A program made the translations under genes and the position numbers. DNA of 64,000 nt, from NCBI RefSeq assembly GCF_003952385.1, contig NZ_CP034444.1, positions 1,426,001 to 1,490,000 on the forward strand, written 5' to 3'. Below, in pieces: positions 51,638 through 60,125 of the stretch (positions are counted from its first letter, which is position 1; the number at the start of each line of letters is the position of its first letter). The DNA is from Mesorhizobium sp. M1D.F.Ca.ET.043.01.1.1. GTDB taxonomy: Bacteria; Pseudomonadota; Alphaproteobacteria; Rhizobiales; Rhizobiaceae. The notes beneath the pieces were generated by a model, which saw nothing but the letters and a program-made list of their open reading frames with translations, was not told where the DNA came from and did not search any database.

Positions 51638-52681
51638 TCAGTTTCTTGCCTGCGGCGCGGGTCCATGGCTCGCCCTCGGCACCAGCGTCGGCCGGATCAG
51701 CCGGGTCAGCGGCTCCGCCCGCTTGTCGGCGATGACGGTGAGCAGCATGTCGGCGATCTCGCGCGCGCATTGGCGGATCGAGGCATCGAAGGTGGTGAGG
51801 CCCGGCGGCGCATAGGCCGATGCGACGACATTGTCGAAGCCGATGATAGAAAGGTCGCGCGGCACCGTGAGCCCGGCGCGTGACGCCTCCTCCATGACCG
51901 TCAGCGCCAGTTCGTCGAACAGGGCGATGATCGCGGTCGGCCGATCGGGCGCCTGCAGCATGCGGTTGACGGCCTGGATGCGGGCGCCGCGATCGAAGCG
52001 GGGCGCGGTTGCCACGTCGAGCCGCACCGAAGGATCGCCGCGGCGGGCGATCGCCGCGGCGAGACCGTCCTGCCTGAGATGTCGAAACGTCATCGGCTCG
52101 GAAATCGTCAGCAGGCCGAAATGGCGGTGGCCGAGATCGTAGAGCATGTCGAAGGCTTCGCCGAAGGCATGGGCGCCGTCGGTGTCGAGCCAGTTGTAGG
52201 CAAAATCGCTGTCGAGCAGCCGGCCATGCGCGACGAACGGAAAACCGCGGTTGCGTAGATAGGCGAGGCGTTCGTCCACTTCGGCGATACGGGTGACGAC
52301 GACGCCGTCGGCCCGGCCGGATTCGACGACATGGCGCAATACCGCCAGTTCGGCCTGGTCCTGCGCCGCCGTGGCGAGGATGAGGTCGGCGCCATGCGCC
52401 ACCAGCCCCTCGCCGAGCCCGGTGACGAACTCGCCGAGGAAGGAATCGACCAGATTGGGGCCGCGGATCGGCAGCACCAGGCCGACGAAGCCGCTGCGGC
52501 CGGAAACCAGCGTGCGCGCCGCGGTGTTGGGCACATAGCCGGCCTGGCGCGCCGCCTGGGTGACACGCTCGCGCGTCTTCAGCGCGATCTGCTGATGGCC
52601 GGCAAGCGCCCGCGACACCGTCGTGATCGACAGGCCCAGGCTGGCGGCAAGCTCTTTCAGCGTGGTGACACGGGCCGGCAA
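51638..52681 (-). CDS. LacI-family transcriptional regulator
   Basis: A 347-residue repressor. The helix-turn-helix is at the N-terminus (TTLKELAASLGLSITTVSRA) followed by the hinge helix NTAARTLVSG and a sugar-binding domain (VGLVLPIRGPNLVDSFLGEF). The start is TTG 52681, six bases after GGGAGGAACGA; longer frames include non-LacI sequence. It is the first gene of the operon that encodes the importer and GH63-like hydrolase and is probably autoregulated through the AAACGTTT sites just upstream. Confidence 0.92.
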   Translation of the reverse strand: MPARVTTLKELAASLGLSITTVSRALAGHQQIALKTRERVTQAARQAGYVPNTAARTLVSGRSGFVGLVLPIRGPNLVDSFLGEFVTGLGEGLVAHGADLILATAAQDQAELAVLRHVVESGRADGVVVTRIAEVDERLAYLRNRGFPFVAHGRLLDSDFAYNWLDTDGAHAFGEAFDMLYDLGHRHFGLLTISEPMTFRHLRQDGLAAAIARRGDPSVRLDVATAPRFDRGARIQAVNRMLQAPDRPTAIIALFDELALTVMEEASRAGLTVPRDLSIIGFDNVVASAYAPPGLTTFDASIRQCAREIADMLLTVIADKRAEPLTRLIRPTLVPRASHGPAPQARN

Positions 52682-52703
52682 TCGTTCCTCCCGAACGCGA
52701 TGT

Positions 52704-52747
52704 TGAAACGTTTGTAATCGCCTTTCGCAGAATTGCAAACGTTTTAA
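52704..52747 (-). promoter_or_regulatory. Two LacI-type operator half-palindromes upstream of lacI
   Basis: TGAAACGTTTGT (52704-52715) and TGCAAACGTTTTAA (52734-52747) each contain the palindrome AAACGTTT, the usual core of LacI-family sites. Their centres are about 31 bases apart, near three helical turns. They lie 25-65 bases before the lacI start. Confidence 0.72.
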
Positions 52748-52959
52748 ATTTTGTGGGAGATGAGACGTCAAATGGCACAGGACTGCTTCGGGTTGCTTTT
52801 CCGAAATGTCCGGAGACCAGGCGCCGATGGATTCAGCGCGCGGTTGGCCATGAGAGCGGAAGCGCCCGACCGGGAGAAGCGCGTGAGGATGCCATGCCGA
52901 TGCCGCGCCCGCGGCGGGTCACCACCCTGCCCGTGCGGGCGAACGGGTTCGCCATTGCT

Positions 52960-54350
52960 TCAGACGATGCCCGCGTCGCGAACCAGATCGACGAAGCGAG
53001 CGAAGACTTCGGTGTGGCGATCGACAACGGCCGCCGAAGTTGCCGGGCACATCAGGAACATGGTGTGGAACGGCGTCACCAGTATGCCTTCGTTCATGTA
53101 GAAGGCATGCAGCAGCGTCTCGAGGTCGCCGCGCCGGCCGGCAATGACGTCGGCGCCGTCGCGCGGCGGCTTGGGCATGAACATGATCTCGGCGCGGGCG
53201 CCGACCTGCGTCACATGCCAGGGCAGTTTGCTGCCGCCGATGACGCCGCGCGCGGCCTCGGCCAGCCGCGTGGCGTTGGCGATCATGAGTTCGAAATTGG
53301 CCGGCGTCAGCACCTCCTCCAGCACCGCGCGCATGGTGGCGACGGTAAGCGCGTTGCCGGCGAGCGTGCCGCCGATGCCGAGATGCGCGGACTGGCGCAC
53401 GCGCGGATTGACCATCGGCACGATTTTCCAGAGCCGTTCGGCGATTTCCCGCGAGACGCCGAAGACACCGGCCGGAATGCCGCCGGCGATCGCCTTGCCG
53501 GCCACCAGCATGTCCGGCTCCAGCCCGTGCAGCGCGGTATAGCCGCCGGGACCGCTGGAGATGGTGTGGGTCTCGTCGATGATCAGCACCGTGCCGGTGC
53601 GGCGTGTGATTTCGCGCAGGGCCGCGTGAAAGCCTTCGGCGACCGGGATCATGCCAAAATTGGTCATCAGCGGCTCGGTCAGCACGCAGGCGACGTCGCG
53701 ATGCGACAGCGCGTCCTCCAATGCCGCCACGTCGTTGAACTCGACCACCCTGGAGACGGCGGAATGATCGACGCCGTTCGGATGGATCATGTTGCGCATG
53801 CCGACGCGGCCGTCGCGGATCTCGACATGCGCTTCCTCGACGCCGCCGTCATAGCAGCCGGAAAAGACCAGCACCTTGTCGCGTCCCGTGATCATGCGCG
53901 CGATGCGGATGGCGCCGCGATTGGCGTCGGTGGCCGAGGTGGTCAGCGTCCAGTAAGGCAGGCCGAAGCGGCGCGTGAGTTCTTCGCCGACCCGGAGGCT
54001 GTCCTCGGTGGGCAGCATCATGGTGCTGCCGTTCTGCAACTGGTGGAGCGCAGCGCGCGTCACCGCTTCGGGCGCGTGGCCGCACATGCCGCCGGTGTCG
54101 CCGAGCGCGAAGTCGACATAGTCATGGCCGTCGATGTCCTGGATATGCGCGCCGCGCGCCGAGGCGGCGTAGACCGGGAAGCCGCCGGCCCAGCGCCGCA
54201 TCCAGTGCGACGGCCCGCCATAGAGGAAGTGCTCTTGCCCTCTTCCCAGGCCGCCGCCGAGCGCGGATGCGCGTCGAGGAACCGCGCCTGCTGGCGGTCG
54301 AGCAGGTGTTCAATCGTCGCGGGTTGCAAATCGTTTCTGCTGGCAGCCAT
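52960..54350 (-). pseudogene. Class III aminotransferase (glutamate-1-semialdehyde aminomutase-like), frameshifted
   Basis: The C-terminal 413 codons (52960-54201) encode a PLP-dependent class III aminotransferase: FALGDTGGMCGHAPEAV, TTSATDANRGAIRIA, IIDETHTISSGPGG with the PLP aspartate, and the Schiff-base lysine in MLVAGKAIAGG. The N-terminus MAASRNDLQPATIEHLLDRQ lies in another frame, from ATG 54350. The two join if one base is restored near 54235: then the reading goes from AAWEEGK into EHFLYGGPSHWMRRW. So either the gene is disrupted, or the assembly lacks one base in a short adenine run. It is preceded by a 276-base gap and is upstream of lacI on the same strand. Confidence 0.82.
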
Positions 54351-54626
54351 CACGGCGCTGAGTTCTCCCTGGCGCGCAAAATTTTGCGGCGCATTGCCGT
54401 TCCGACGTCGGTCCGAACCGCTGTTTGCATGTCACGGATACACTGCAAGCTGGGCGGGCAGCTGTCAAGATAGTTCACATGCGAAGTATCTCGGAGACAA
54501 CAGCATAAGCACGATGGCAGGCAGCGCGCGGCTGGTCAGCGCGGCAGATTTGCCTTCGGCCGTGAACAACAGCAGACCCCGTCGGATGATGCTTTGGTAG
54601 ACCAGGAAGACCCACCCCCGACAGCC
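54351..54626. other. Intergenic stretch without a clear feature
   Basis: No convincing gene, hairpin or repeat is seen. The GC content is lower than in neighbouring genes. It should contain the promoter of the aminotransferase (reading left); a minus-strand TTGACA near 54475-54480 is the only box noticed, without a good -10 partner. Confidence 0.4.
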
Positions 54627-55280
54627 TCATCCGCCCGTCGATGCGGCGGCGGCAACCGCCAACTGGGCATCGAAAGCGCGCTTGAACGCAGGCCGCGCTT
54701 CGCCGCGGGCGACGTAGGCGGCGAGGTTCGGGAATTCGTCCAGCAGTCCCGACAGGTTCAATCTGCGCAGCACCGTCACCATCATAAGATCCCCGGCGCT
54801 GAAGGCGCCGTCGAGCCAGTCGGCATCACCCAGGCAGCGGGAGAGCTCGGTCAGCCGCTTGCGGATCCGGTCGTTCACCAAGGGCAGGCGCTCAGCGCGC
54901 CACGGCGCGTCGCGTTCTAGGATCACGACGGTTACGAGTTCCAGGATCGGAGGCTCCGCCGTGCTGAGGGCGGCGAACATCCAGGTGATGGCGCGCGCCC
55001 GGGCATTGGCGTCGTCCGGCAGCAGGCCTGCATGGCGTTCCGCGATGTGGAGCACGATCGATCCGGACTCGAACAGGCAGAGATCGCCTTCCTCATAGGT
55101 CGGAATCTGGCCGAAAGGATTGACCGCAAGATGCGCGGATTGCTTCATCGCGCTGAACGAGAGCAGGCGAACGTCGTAAGGCTGGCCGACTTCCTCGAGC
55201 GCCCAGCGCACGCGCATGTCGCGTGCCTGCCCCCTGCCGCCATCGGGCGACCGTTCGAAGGCGGTGATGGTAGGGGTCAT
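54627..55280 (-). CDS. Glutathione S-transferase family protein
   Basis: A 217-residue cytoplasmic protein. The N-terminal thioredoxin-like domain has the cis-proline and Glu-Ser pair in GQIPTYEEGDLCLFESGSIV (about residues 57-76). The C-terminal domain is helical. The N-terminal SPDG lacks an obvious catalytic Cys or Tyr in the usual place, but Ser or Arg can serve in some classes. The gene lies 88 bases from the next gene on the same strand. Substrate unknown. Confidence 0.88.
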   Translation of the reverse strand: MTPTITAFERSPDGGRGQARDMRVRWALEEVGQPYDVRLLSFSAMKQSAHLAVNPFGQIPTYEEGDLCLFESGSIVLHIAERHAGLLPDDANARARAITWMFAALSTAEPPILELVTVVILERDAPWRAERLPLVNDRIRKRLTELSRCLGDADWLDGAFSAGDLMMVTVLRRLNLSGLLDEFPNLAAYVARGEARPAFKRAFDAQLAVAAAASTGG

Positions 55281-55368
55281 TGGCAGGCTCCTCTTGATCG
55301 CGCTTTGCAGCCAGAGGACGAACGACCGACGCGGGCACCCGACAATCTGCCTCGTTTTCTTTGGGGCC

Positions 55369-56358
55369 TCAAACCGTGACGACGACCTTGCCGAACTGTT
55401 CGCCCGATTCGAGGAAGCGGTGCGCCTCGACGATCCTGTCGAACGGAAAGGTCCTGGCGATCACCGGCTTCAGCGCGCCCGACGCGAGGCCGTCGAGAAT
55501 GAAGGCCTTGGCGGCTTCCAGTCGCACCGGATCGCCGGTGATTTCGTGGACAAGGTAGCCGCGCAGCGTCAGCGTCTTCGCCAGCACCGCGAGCAGCGGG
55601 AACGGCGTCGGCTCGGGGCTCAGGCCGCCATATTCGAGGAGGATGCCGCCGCGCGACATCGCGGCCGTCAGCGGCGCGAAGATCGGACCGCCGACCGCGT
55701 CGAGGACGACGCGCACGCCCCGCGGCGCGATTTCCTTCAGCCGCGCTTCGAGATCCTCTTCCTGCGAGGTCACGACATAAGCGGCGCCGGCATCGAGAAG
55801 AGCACTCTTCTTGGCCGATGTCCGTGTCACTGCGATCGGAACGGCGCCGATCATCCCGGCGATCTGGATCGCGGCCAGACCGACGCTGCTCGAGGCGGCG
55901 GTGATGACGACGGGCTCGCCGCGGCCGAGACGGGCGATATCGACCAGCGCGCCATAGGCGGTGAGATATTGCATCCATGTCGCGGCGGCGGCTTCGAAGC
56001 CGAGCGACGGCGGATGCTTCACGACAAGCTCGGCCGGAAAGGTGACGAGCTCGCCATACGCCGGCCAGCGCCCCATCGAATGCGGCGGGATGATGCTGAC
56101 GACATCGCCTGGCGCAAAATCATCGACGCCCTCGCCGACCGCCTCGACGATGCCTGCCGCCTCGAGGCCAAGACCTGACGGCAGCGCCGGCGTCTCGATA
56201 TAGCTGCCCTTGCGCAGCGAGGCTTCGGCGCGGTTCAAGCCCAGCGCCTTGACGCGGATCCGCACCTCGCCCGGACCGGGCGGCGGGACCTCGACGTCCT
56301 CGATGCGCAGCACCTCCGGACCGCCGCGAGCGTGAAAGCGAACAACCCTTGCCATCAT
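55369..56358 (-). CDS. Zinc-independent alcohol dehydrogenase / quinone oxidoreductase-like (MDR family)
   Basis: A 329-residue medium-chain reductase. N-terminal GroES-like domain (PPPGPGEVRIRVKALGLNRA), then a Rossmann domain with TAASSSVGLAAIQIAGMIGA. The zinc-binding cysteines of alcohol dehydrogenases are missing, as in quinone reductases. NADPH-dependent reduction of an enone or quinone is the likely reaction. It is divergent from a LysR regulator, which presumably controls it. ATG 56358 or 56355 could be the start. Confidence 0.88.
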   Translation of the reverse strand: MMARVVRFHARGGPEVLRIEDVEVPPPGPGEVRIRVKALGLNRAEASLRKGSYIETPALPSGLGLEAAGIVEAVGEGVDDFAPGDVVSIIPPHSMGRWPAYGELVTFPAELVVKHPPSLGFEAAAATWMQYLTAYGALVDIARLGRGEPVVITAASSSVGLAAIQIAGMIGAVPIAVTRTSAKKSALLDAGAAYVVTSQEEDLEARLKEIAPRGVRVVLDAVGGPIFAPLTAAMSRGGILLEYGGLSPEPTPFPLLAVLAKTLTLRGYLVHEITGDPVRLEAAKAFILDGLASGALKPVIARTFPFDRIVEAHRFLESGEQFGKVVVTV

Positions 56359-56456
56359 GCGACTCCAAATCCAATTGACGGAATGGACTATGCAGGCGCG
56401 CAGCGGAGGGATAAATCCGACCTCACGCAGAACAGTCGAAACCAGTGGTTTGTAAT

Positions 56457-57359
56457 ATGGACCGCCTCGAAAGCATGGAAGTGTTCGTCAAAGCTGTCGA
56501 CCTCGGCTCGTTCGCGGCCGCCGCGGCGGCACTCGACCTGTCAGGCCCGATGGTCGGCAAGCATGTCCGCTTGCTCGAGGAGCGGCTGGGCGTGCGCCTC
56601 ATCAACCGCACGACGCGCCGGCAGAGCCTGACCGATTTCGGGCGCGCCTATTACGAGCGCTGCCGGATCGTGCTGGCGGAAGCGGAAGCCGCGGATGCGC
56701 TGGCTGCCGACCAATTGCACGAGCCGCGCGGAAAATTGCGCGTGACGATGCCGGCGCATTTCGGCCGCCACTGCGTCACGCCGGTCCTGCTCGAGCTTGC
56801 CCGGCGTTATCCGACGCTGGAGCTCGACCTGTCGCTCAGCGACCGCTTCGCCGATCTCGTCGAGGACGGTTTTGACCTCGCGATCCGCACCGGAACGCTG
56901 GATGACAGGGCCGGCATAATCGCGCGCCGCGTCGCGCGCCAGCGCATGATCGTCTGCGCTTCGCCCATCCACGTCGAAAGGTTCGGCCGGCCGCGTCGGC
57001 TCGAAGATATCGCCGGCCATCAGGCGATCATCTACCGGCGGCTCGGCCAGGCGCTGCAGCCGTGGCTGTTCCCGCGCGACGACGGTTCGGTCACGGAGAT
57101 CGCGCCGACCGGGCGGCTGCGGCTCGACGATCTCGACGCCATCGCGGATGCCGCAACCGACGGCATGGGTCTCGCCTGGCTGCCCTACTGGCTGGTGCGC
57201 GGGCGCGTCGAAGCCGGCACGCTGCTCCGTCTGCTGCCCGACCAGCCGGACTATCTCTACGACTGCCACGCGCTCTGGCTGCAGACGCCGCACCTGCCGC
57301 TGAAAGTGCGGCTGGCCGTCGATGCGCTGGCGGCAGGGCTGCCGAAGATGATGTCCTAG
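56457..57359 (+). CDS. LysR-family transcriptional regulator
   Basis: A 300-residue regulator. Residues 1-60 form the LysR helix-turn-helix (MDRLESMEVFVKAVDLGSFA, then AAALDLSGPMVGKHVRLLEE) and the effector domain follows, with the conserved FADLVEDGFDLAIRTGTL of the large subgroup that regulates nearby redox enzymes. It is divergent from the quinone-reductase-like gene at a distance of 98 bases, so that gene is its probable target. ATG 56457 is used. Confidence 0.92.
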   Translation: MDRLESMEVFVKAVDLGSFAAAAAALDLSGPMVGKHVRLLEERLGVRLINRTTRRQSLTDFGRAYYERCRIVLAEAEAADALAADQLHEPRGKLRVTMPAHFGRHCVTPVLLELARRYPTLELDLSLSDRFADLVEDGFDLAIRTGTLDDRAGIIARRVARQRMIVCASPIHVERFGRPRRLEDIAGHQAIIYRRLGQALQPWLFPRDDGSVTEIAPTGRLRLDDLDAIADAATDGMGLAWLPYWLVRGRVEAGTLLRLLPDQPDYLYDCHALWLQTPHLPLKVRLAVDALAAGLPKMMS

Positions 57360-57388
57360 TCCGCATCGGGCCGACCCGCTGCGAAGGG

Positions 57389-58879
57389 TCAAGCGAGACT
57401 GATCCACGCTGTCTTCAGGTCGGTGTATTTCTCGATCGCGTGCAGCGACTTGTCGCGGCCGAAGCCGGACTGCTTGAAGCCGCCGAGCGGCACGGTGATG
57501 TCGGCGCCGCCATAGGTGTTGACGTGGACGACGCCGGCATTGATGGCACGCACCATGCGATGCGCGGTCGACAAGTTCGCCGTCCACACGGCCGAGGCCA
57601 GACCGTAGACGGTGGAATTGGCAAGCCTCACAGCCTCTTCCTCGGTCTCGAAGCGCATGACGCCGAGCACAGGTCCGAACACTTCCTCGCGGGCAAGCTG
57701 CATCTGTTCGGTCACATTCTCGAAGATGGTCGGCGCCATGTAGCTGCCGCCTGTCTCGGCCAGGATGCGCTCGCCGCCGGTGACGAGGCGGGCGCCCTCC
57801 TCCGCGGCTTTGGCGACGAAGCCGAGATTCTTGGTCAGCTGCTCGGCGCTCGACACCGCGCCGATGTCGTTACCGAGGTCGAGCGGATCGCCCACCTTCA
57901 GCTTCGTGGTCGCCTTGAGGAGCTCGTCCATGAAACGGTCGTAGATCGAGGCCTGGACCAGAAGGCGCGAGCCGGCGACGCAGACTTGGCCGGAATTGCG
58001 GAAGATACCGTTGGCCGAGACGACCGCCGCCTGCTTCAGGTCCGGCGCATCGGCAAAGACGATGTTGGGCGACTTGCCGCCAAGCTCGAGGAAGACGCGT
58101 TTCAAATTGGAGCGCGCGGAATAGTCGAGCAGGCGGCGACCGACCGGCCCGGAGCCGGTGAAGGCGATCGCATCGACATCCATATGCAGGCCGAGGGCCT
58201 CGCCGGCGACCGAGCCGCGGCCGGTGACGACGTTGAAGACGCCCCCCGGCAGCCCGGCCTCGGCGGCGAGTTCCGCCAGACGCAGCAGCGTGAGCGAAGC
58301 GATCTCCGGCGGCTTGACGACGATCGCGTTGCCGGCGGCCAGAGCCGGCGCGATCTTCCAGGCGCCGATCATCAGCGGGAAATTCCACGGCACGATGATG
58401 CCGACGACGCCGAGCGGCTCCTTGTGGATGAGGCCCAGCACATTGTCGGCCGTCGGCGCGATCTCGCCATAGACCTTGTCGATGGCCTCGGCGTAGTAGC
58501 GGATGGTGCCGGCGGCCGAGAGCGGCTCGGCCTTGTAGGCCATGTTGATCTCGGTGCCGTTGTCGCGCACGCCAAGCACGGCGAGCTCGTCGACATTTTT
58601 CTCGATCAGTTCTGCAAGCTTCGTCAGCACCTTCTTGCGAAAGGCGGGCGCCGCGCGCGACCAGGAGCCTTTTTCGAACGCCTTGCGCGCTGACTTGACC
58701 GCACGGTCGATATCGGCGGCGCCGCCATCGGCGATGCTGGCGAAGGGGCGGCCGTCGATCGGCGAAATCACCGGCAGGCCGGCGCCGCTCTCCGCATCCA
58801 CCTGGGCGCCATCGATGAACAGACGCCTCGCGCCGACCTCCACCTTGCGCAGCATGTCGATGGTGTCCTGGCTGATCAT
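57389..58879 (-). CDS. Aldehyde dehydrogenase (NAD-dependent)
   Basis: A 496-residue ALDH-superfamily enzyme oxidising an aldehyde to an acid. NAD-site VPWNFPLM and TGSGPVGRRL, general base Glu265 in LELGGKSPN and catalytic Cys300 in NSGQVCVAGSR. It is in the branch of AldA/PuuC-type enzymes; the exact aldehyde is unknown. It starts two bases after the P450 gene, so it probably oxidises the product of the P450 reaction, for example formaldehyde or a larger aldehyde. Confidence 0.92.
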   Translation of the reverse strand: MISQDTIDMLRKVEVGARRLFIDGAQVDAESGAGLPVISPIDGRPFASIADGGAADIDRAVKSARKAFEKGSWSRAAPAFRKKVLTKLAELIEKNVDELAVLGVRDNGTEINMAYKAEPLSAAGTIRYYAEAIDKVYGEIAPTADNVLGLIHKEPLGVVGIIVPWNFPLMIGAWKIAPALAAGNAIVVKPPEIASLTLLRLAELAAEAGLPGGVFNVVTGRGSVAGEALGLHMDVDAIAFTGSGPVGRRLLDYSARSNLKRVFLELGGKSPNIVFADAPDLKQAAVVSANGIFRNSGQVCVAGSRLLVQASIYDRFMDELLKATTKLKVGDPLDLGNDIGAVSSAEQLTKNLGFVAKAAEEGARLVTGGERILAETGGSYMAPTIFENVTEQMQLAREEVFGPVLGVMRFETEEEAVRLANSTVYGLASAVWTANLSTAHRMVRAINAGVVHVNTYGGADITVPLGGFKQSGFGRDKSLHAIEKYTDLKTAWISLA

Positions 58880-58881
58880 CG

Positions 58882-60069
58882 TCAATTGGCTCCAAGAGCT
58901 ACATGAAGTGTCGCCGGCGCGCGGAACTCCCAGCCGCGGAAGACCGGCTCCTTGCCCGGCACCAGCCGCAGATCCGGAAAGCGCTCCAGCAACAGGCGTA
59001 CCGCCATGCACATCTGCTCACGCGCGAAGAAGCGGCCCGAGCAGAAATGATGGCCGAAGCCGAAGGCGGCGTGGTTGCCTTCGTCGCGGTTGATGTCGAA
59101 ACGATCGGGATCGGAAAAGCGGCTTTCGTCGCGGCTGGCGGATGAGACAAGTGCTGCGACCGGCGCGCCGGCGGGGATCGTGGCGCCGCCGAGTTCGATG
59201 GGCCGTGTCGTCTGGCGCGTCTGCGTGCCGATCGGCGCCACCCAGCGCAGCCCCTCGTCGACGGCCTTCGGCACGAAGGTGTCGGGATCGTCGAGCACCT
59301 GCCGAAGCTGTTCGGTGTTGGTGAGCAGGCCGACAAGGATGGAGCCGGCGCCGTGGCCGGGCTCCTGCATGCCGCCGAGCAGGATGACCTTGATGGTCGG
59401 CATCAGGAAATCGATGGGCCGCGTCGAGCGCTCCGGCATGCCGTCATGCAACATGTGCGACAAGCCTGAGTCGTCGGGCTCGCGGGCGAGCCTCTCCAGC
59501 GTCGGCCGGACGGCGGCGCCAACCTCGGCGCTGATCGCGTCGGCGATCTCCTGCCGCTTCGGATCGTTTTCGAAATTGATGGCGCCTTGGGCGAGGCCGT
59601 AGAACCAGCGCCGCAAGGTCGGCATGTCGACGTCGGCAAGGCCGAGCGAGCGCGCCAGGCTCAGCGTCGACACCGGCTCGAAATAGTCGGCCATCAGCTC
59701 GGCCGAACCCTGCGCCGCGATCTTGTCGAGATAGGGTTCGGCGATCGAGCGCACGAGATCGCCTGCGTAGGAGGCCACGGTGCGCGGCCGGTATTTCGGA
59801 TCGACGCCCAGGCGAAGCTCTCTGTGGACGTCGCCGTCGGTGGTCAGGATGGTCGGCTTGCCGAAGGAGCGCTCGACGGGCGAGGTGCCGACGACCGCGG
59901 AAAAAATCTCGGGCGATTTCGCCACGCTCTCGACATCCTTCCAGCGGGTGACGAACCAGAGATTGACCGCCGGTACGAAGGCGACCGGGGCGCCGCGCCT
60001 CAGTTGCGCATAGATCGGATAGGGATCGGCTTCCAGCGCCTCGACCGTGATGCTCTCGGCAAAGCTCAT
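58882..60069 (-). CDS. Cytochrome P450
   Basis: A 395-residue soluble bacterial P450. Heme motif FGFGHHFCSGR with Cys343, ExxR pair Glu272 and Arg275 in DEGLRW, and I-helix GGMQEPGHGAGS (about residues 232-243). The usual acid-threonine pair of the I-helix is Glu-Pro here, so the proton-delivery threonine is missing. ATG 60069 has GGGAG upstream. Co-transcribed with an APC permease and an aldehyde dehydrogenase, so an imported amine, amino acid or methoxy compound may be the substrate. Ferredoxin genes are not adjacent. Confidence 0.92.
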   Translation of the reverse strand: MSFAESITVEALEADPYPIYAQLRRGAPVAFVPAVNLWFVTRWKDVESVAKSPEIFSAVVGTSPVERSFGKPTILTTDGDVHRELRLGVDPKYRPRTVASYAGDLVRSIAEPYLDKIAAQGSAELMADYFEPVSTLSLARSLGLADVDMPTLRRWFYGLAQGAINFENDPKRQEIADAISAEVGAAVRPTLERLAREPDDSGLSHMLHDGMPERSTRPIDFLMPTIKVILLGGMQEPGHGAGSILVGLLTNTEQLRQVLDDPDTFVPKAVDEGLRWVAPIGTQTRQTTRPIELGGATIPAGAPVAALVSSASRDESRFSDPDRFDINRDEGNHAAFGFGHHFCSGRFFAREQMCMAVRLLLERFPDLRLVPGKEPVFRGWEFRAPATLHVALGAN

Positions 60070-60092
60070 GCCGCTGCTCCCGTAGCGTTGAG

Positions 60093-60118
60093 AAGGGGCG
60101 GCGCGGGCGCCGCCCCTT
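60093..60118. other. GC-rich hairpin between APC permease and P450 genes
   Basis: AAGGGGCGGCGC (60093-60104) and GCGCCGCCCCTT (60107-60118) are complementary. A thymine run follows on the plus strand, but only a weak one in the direction of the operon, so partial termination or message protection is more likely than full stop. Confidence 0.6.
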
Positions 60119-60125
60119 TTGTCGA

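Noticed and set aside
54225..54245. Programmed frameshifting as explanation for the split aminotransferase
   Set aside because: There is no long slippery run or downstream pseudoknot that I can see, and this family is not known for recoding; deletion or sequence error is simpler.
57062..58693. A 543-codon open frame on the plus strand across the aldehyde dehydrogenase
   Set aside because: Antisense to an enzyme with all catalytic residues; no motif in the antisense product.
60093..60118. Hairpin considered as a full terminator of the APC-P450-ALDH unit
   Set aside because: The thymine run is on the wrong strand for this operon and the P450 has a ribosome site closely after it, so it is listed as an intra-operon hairpin.
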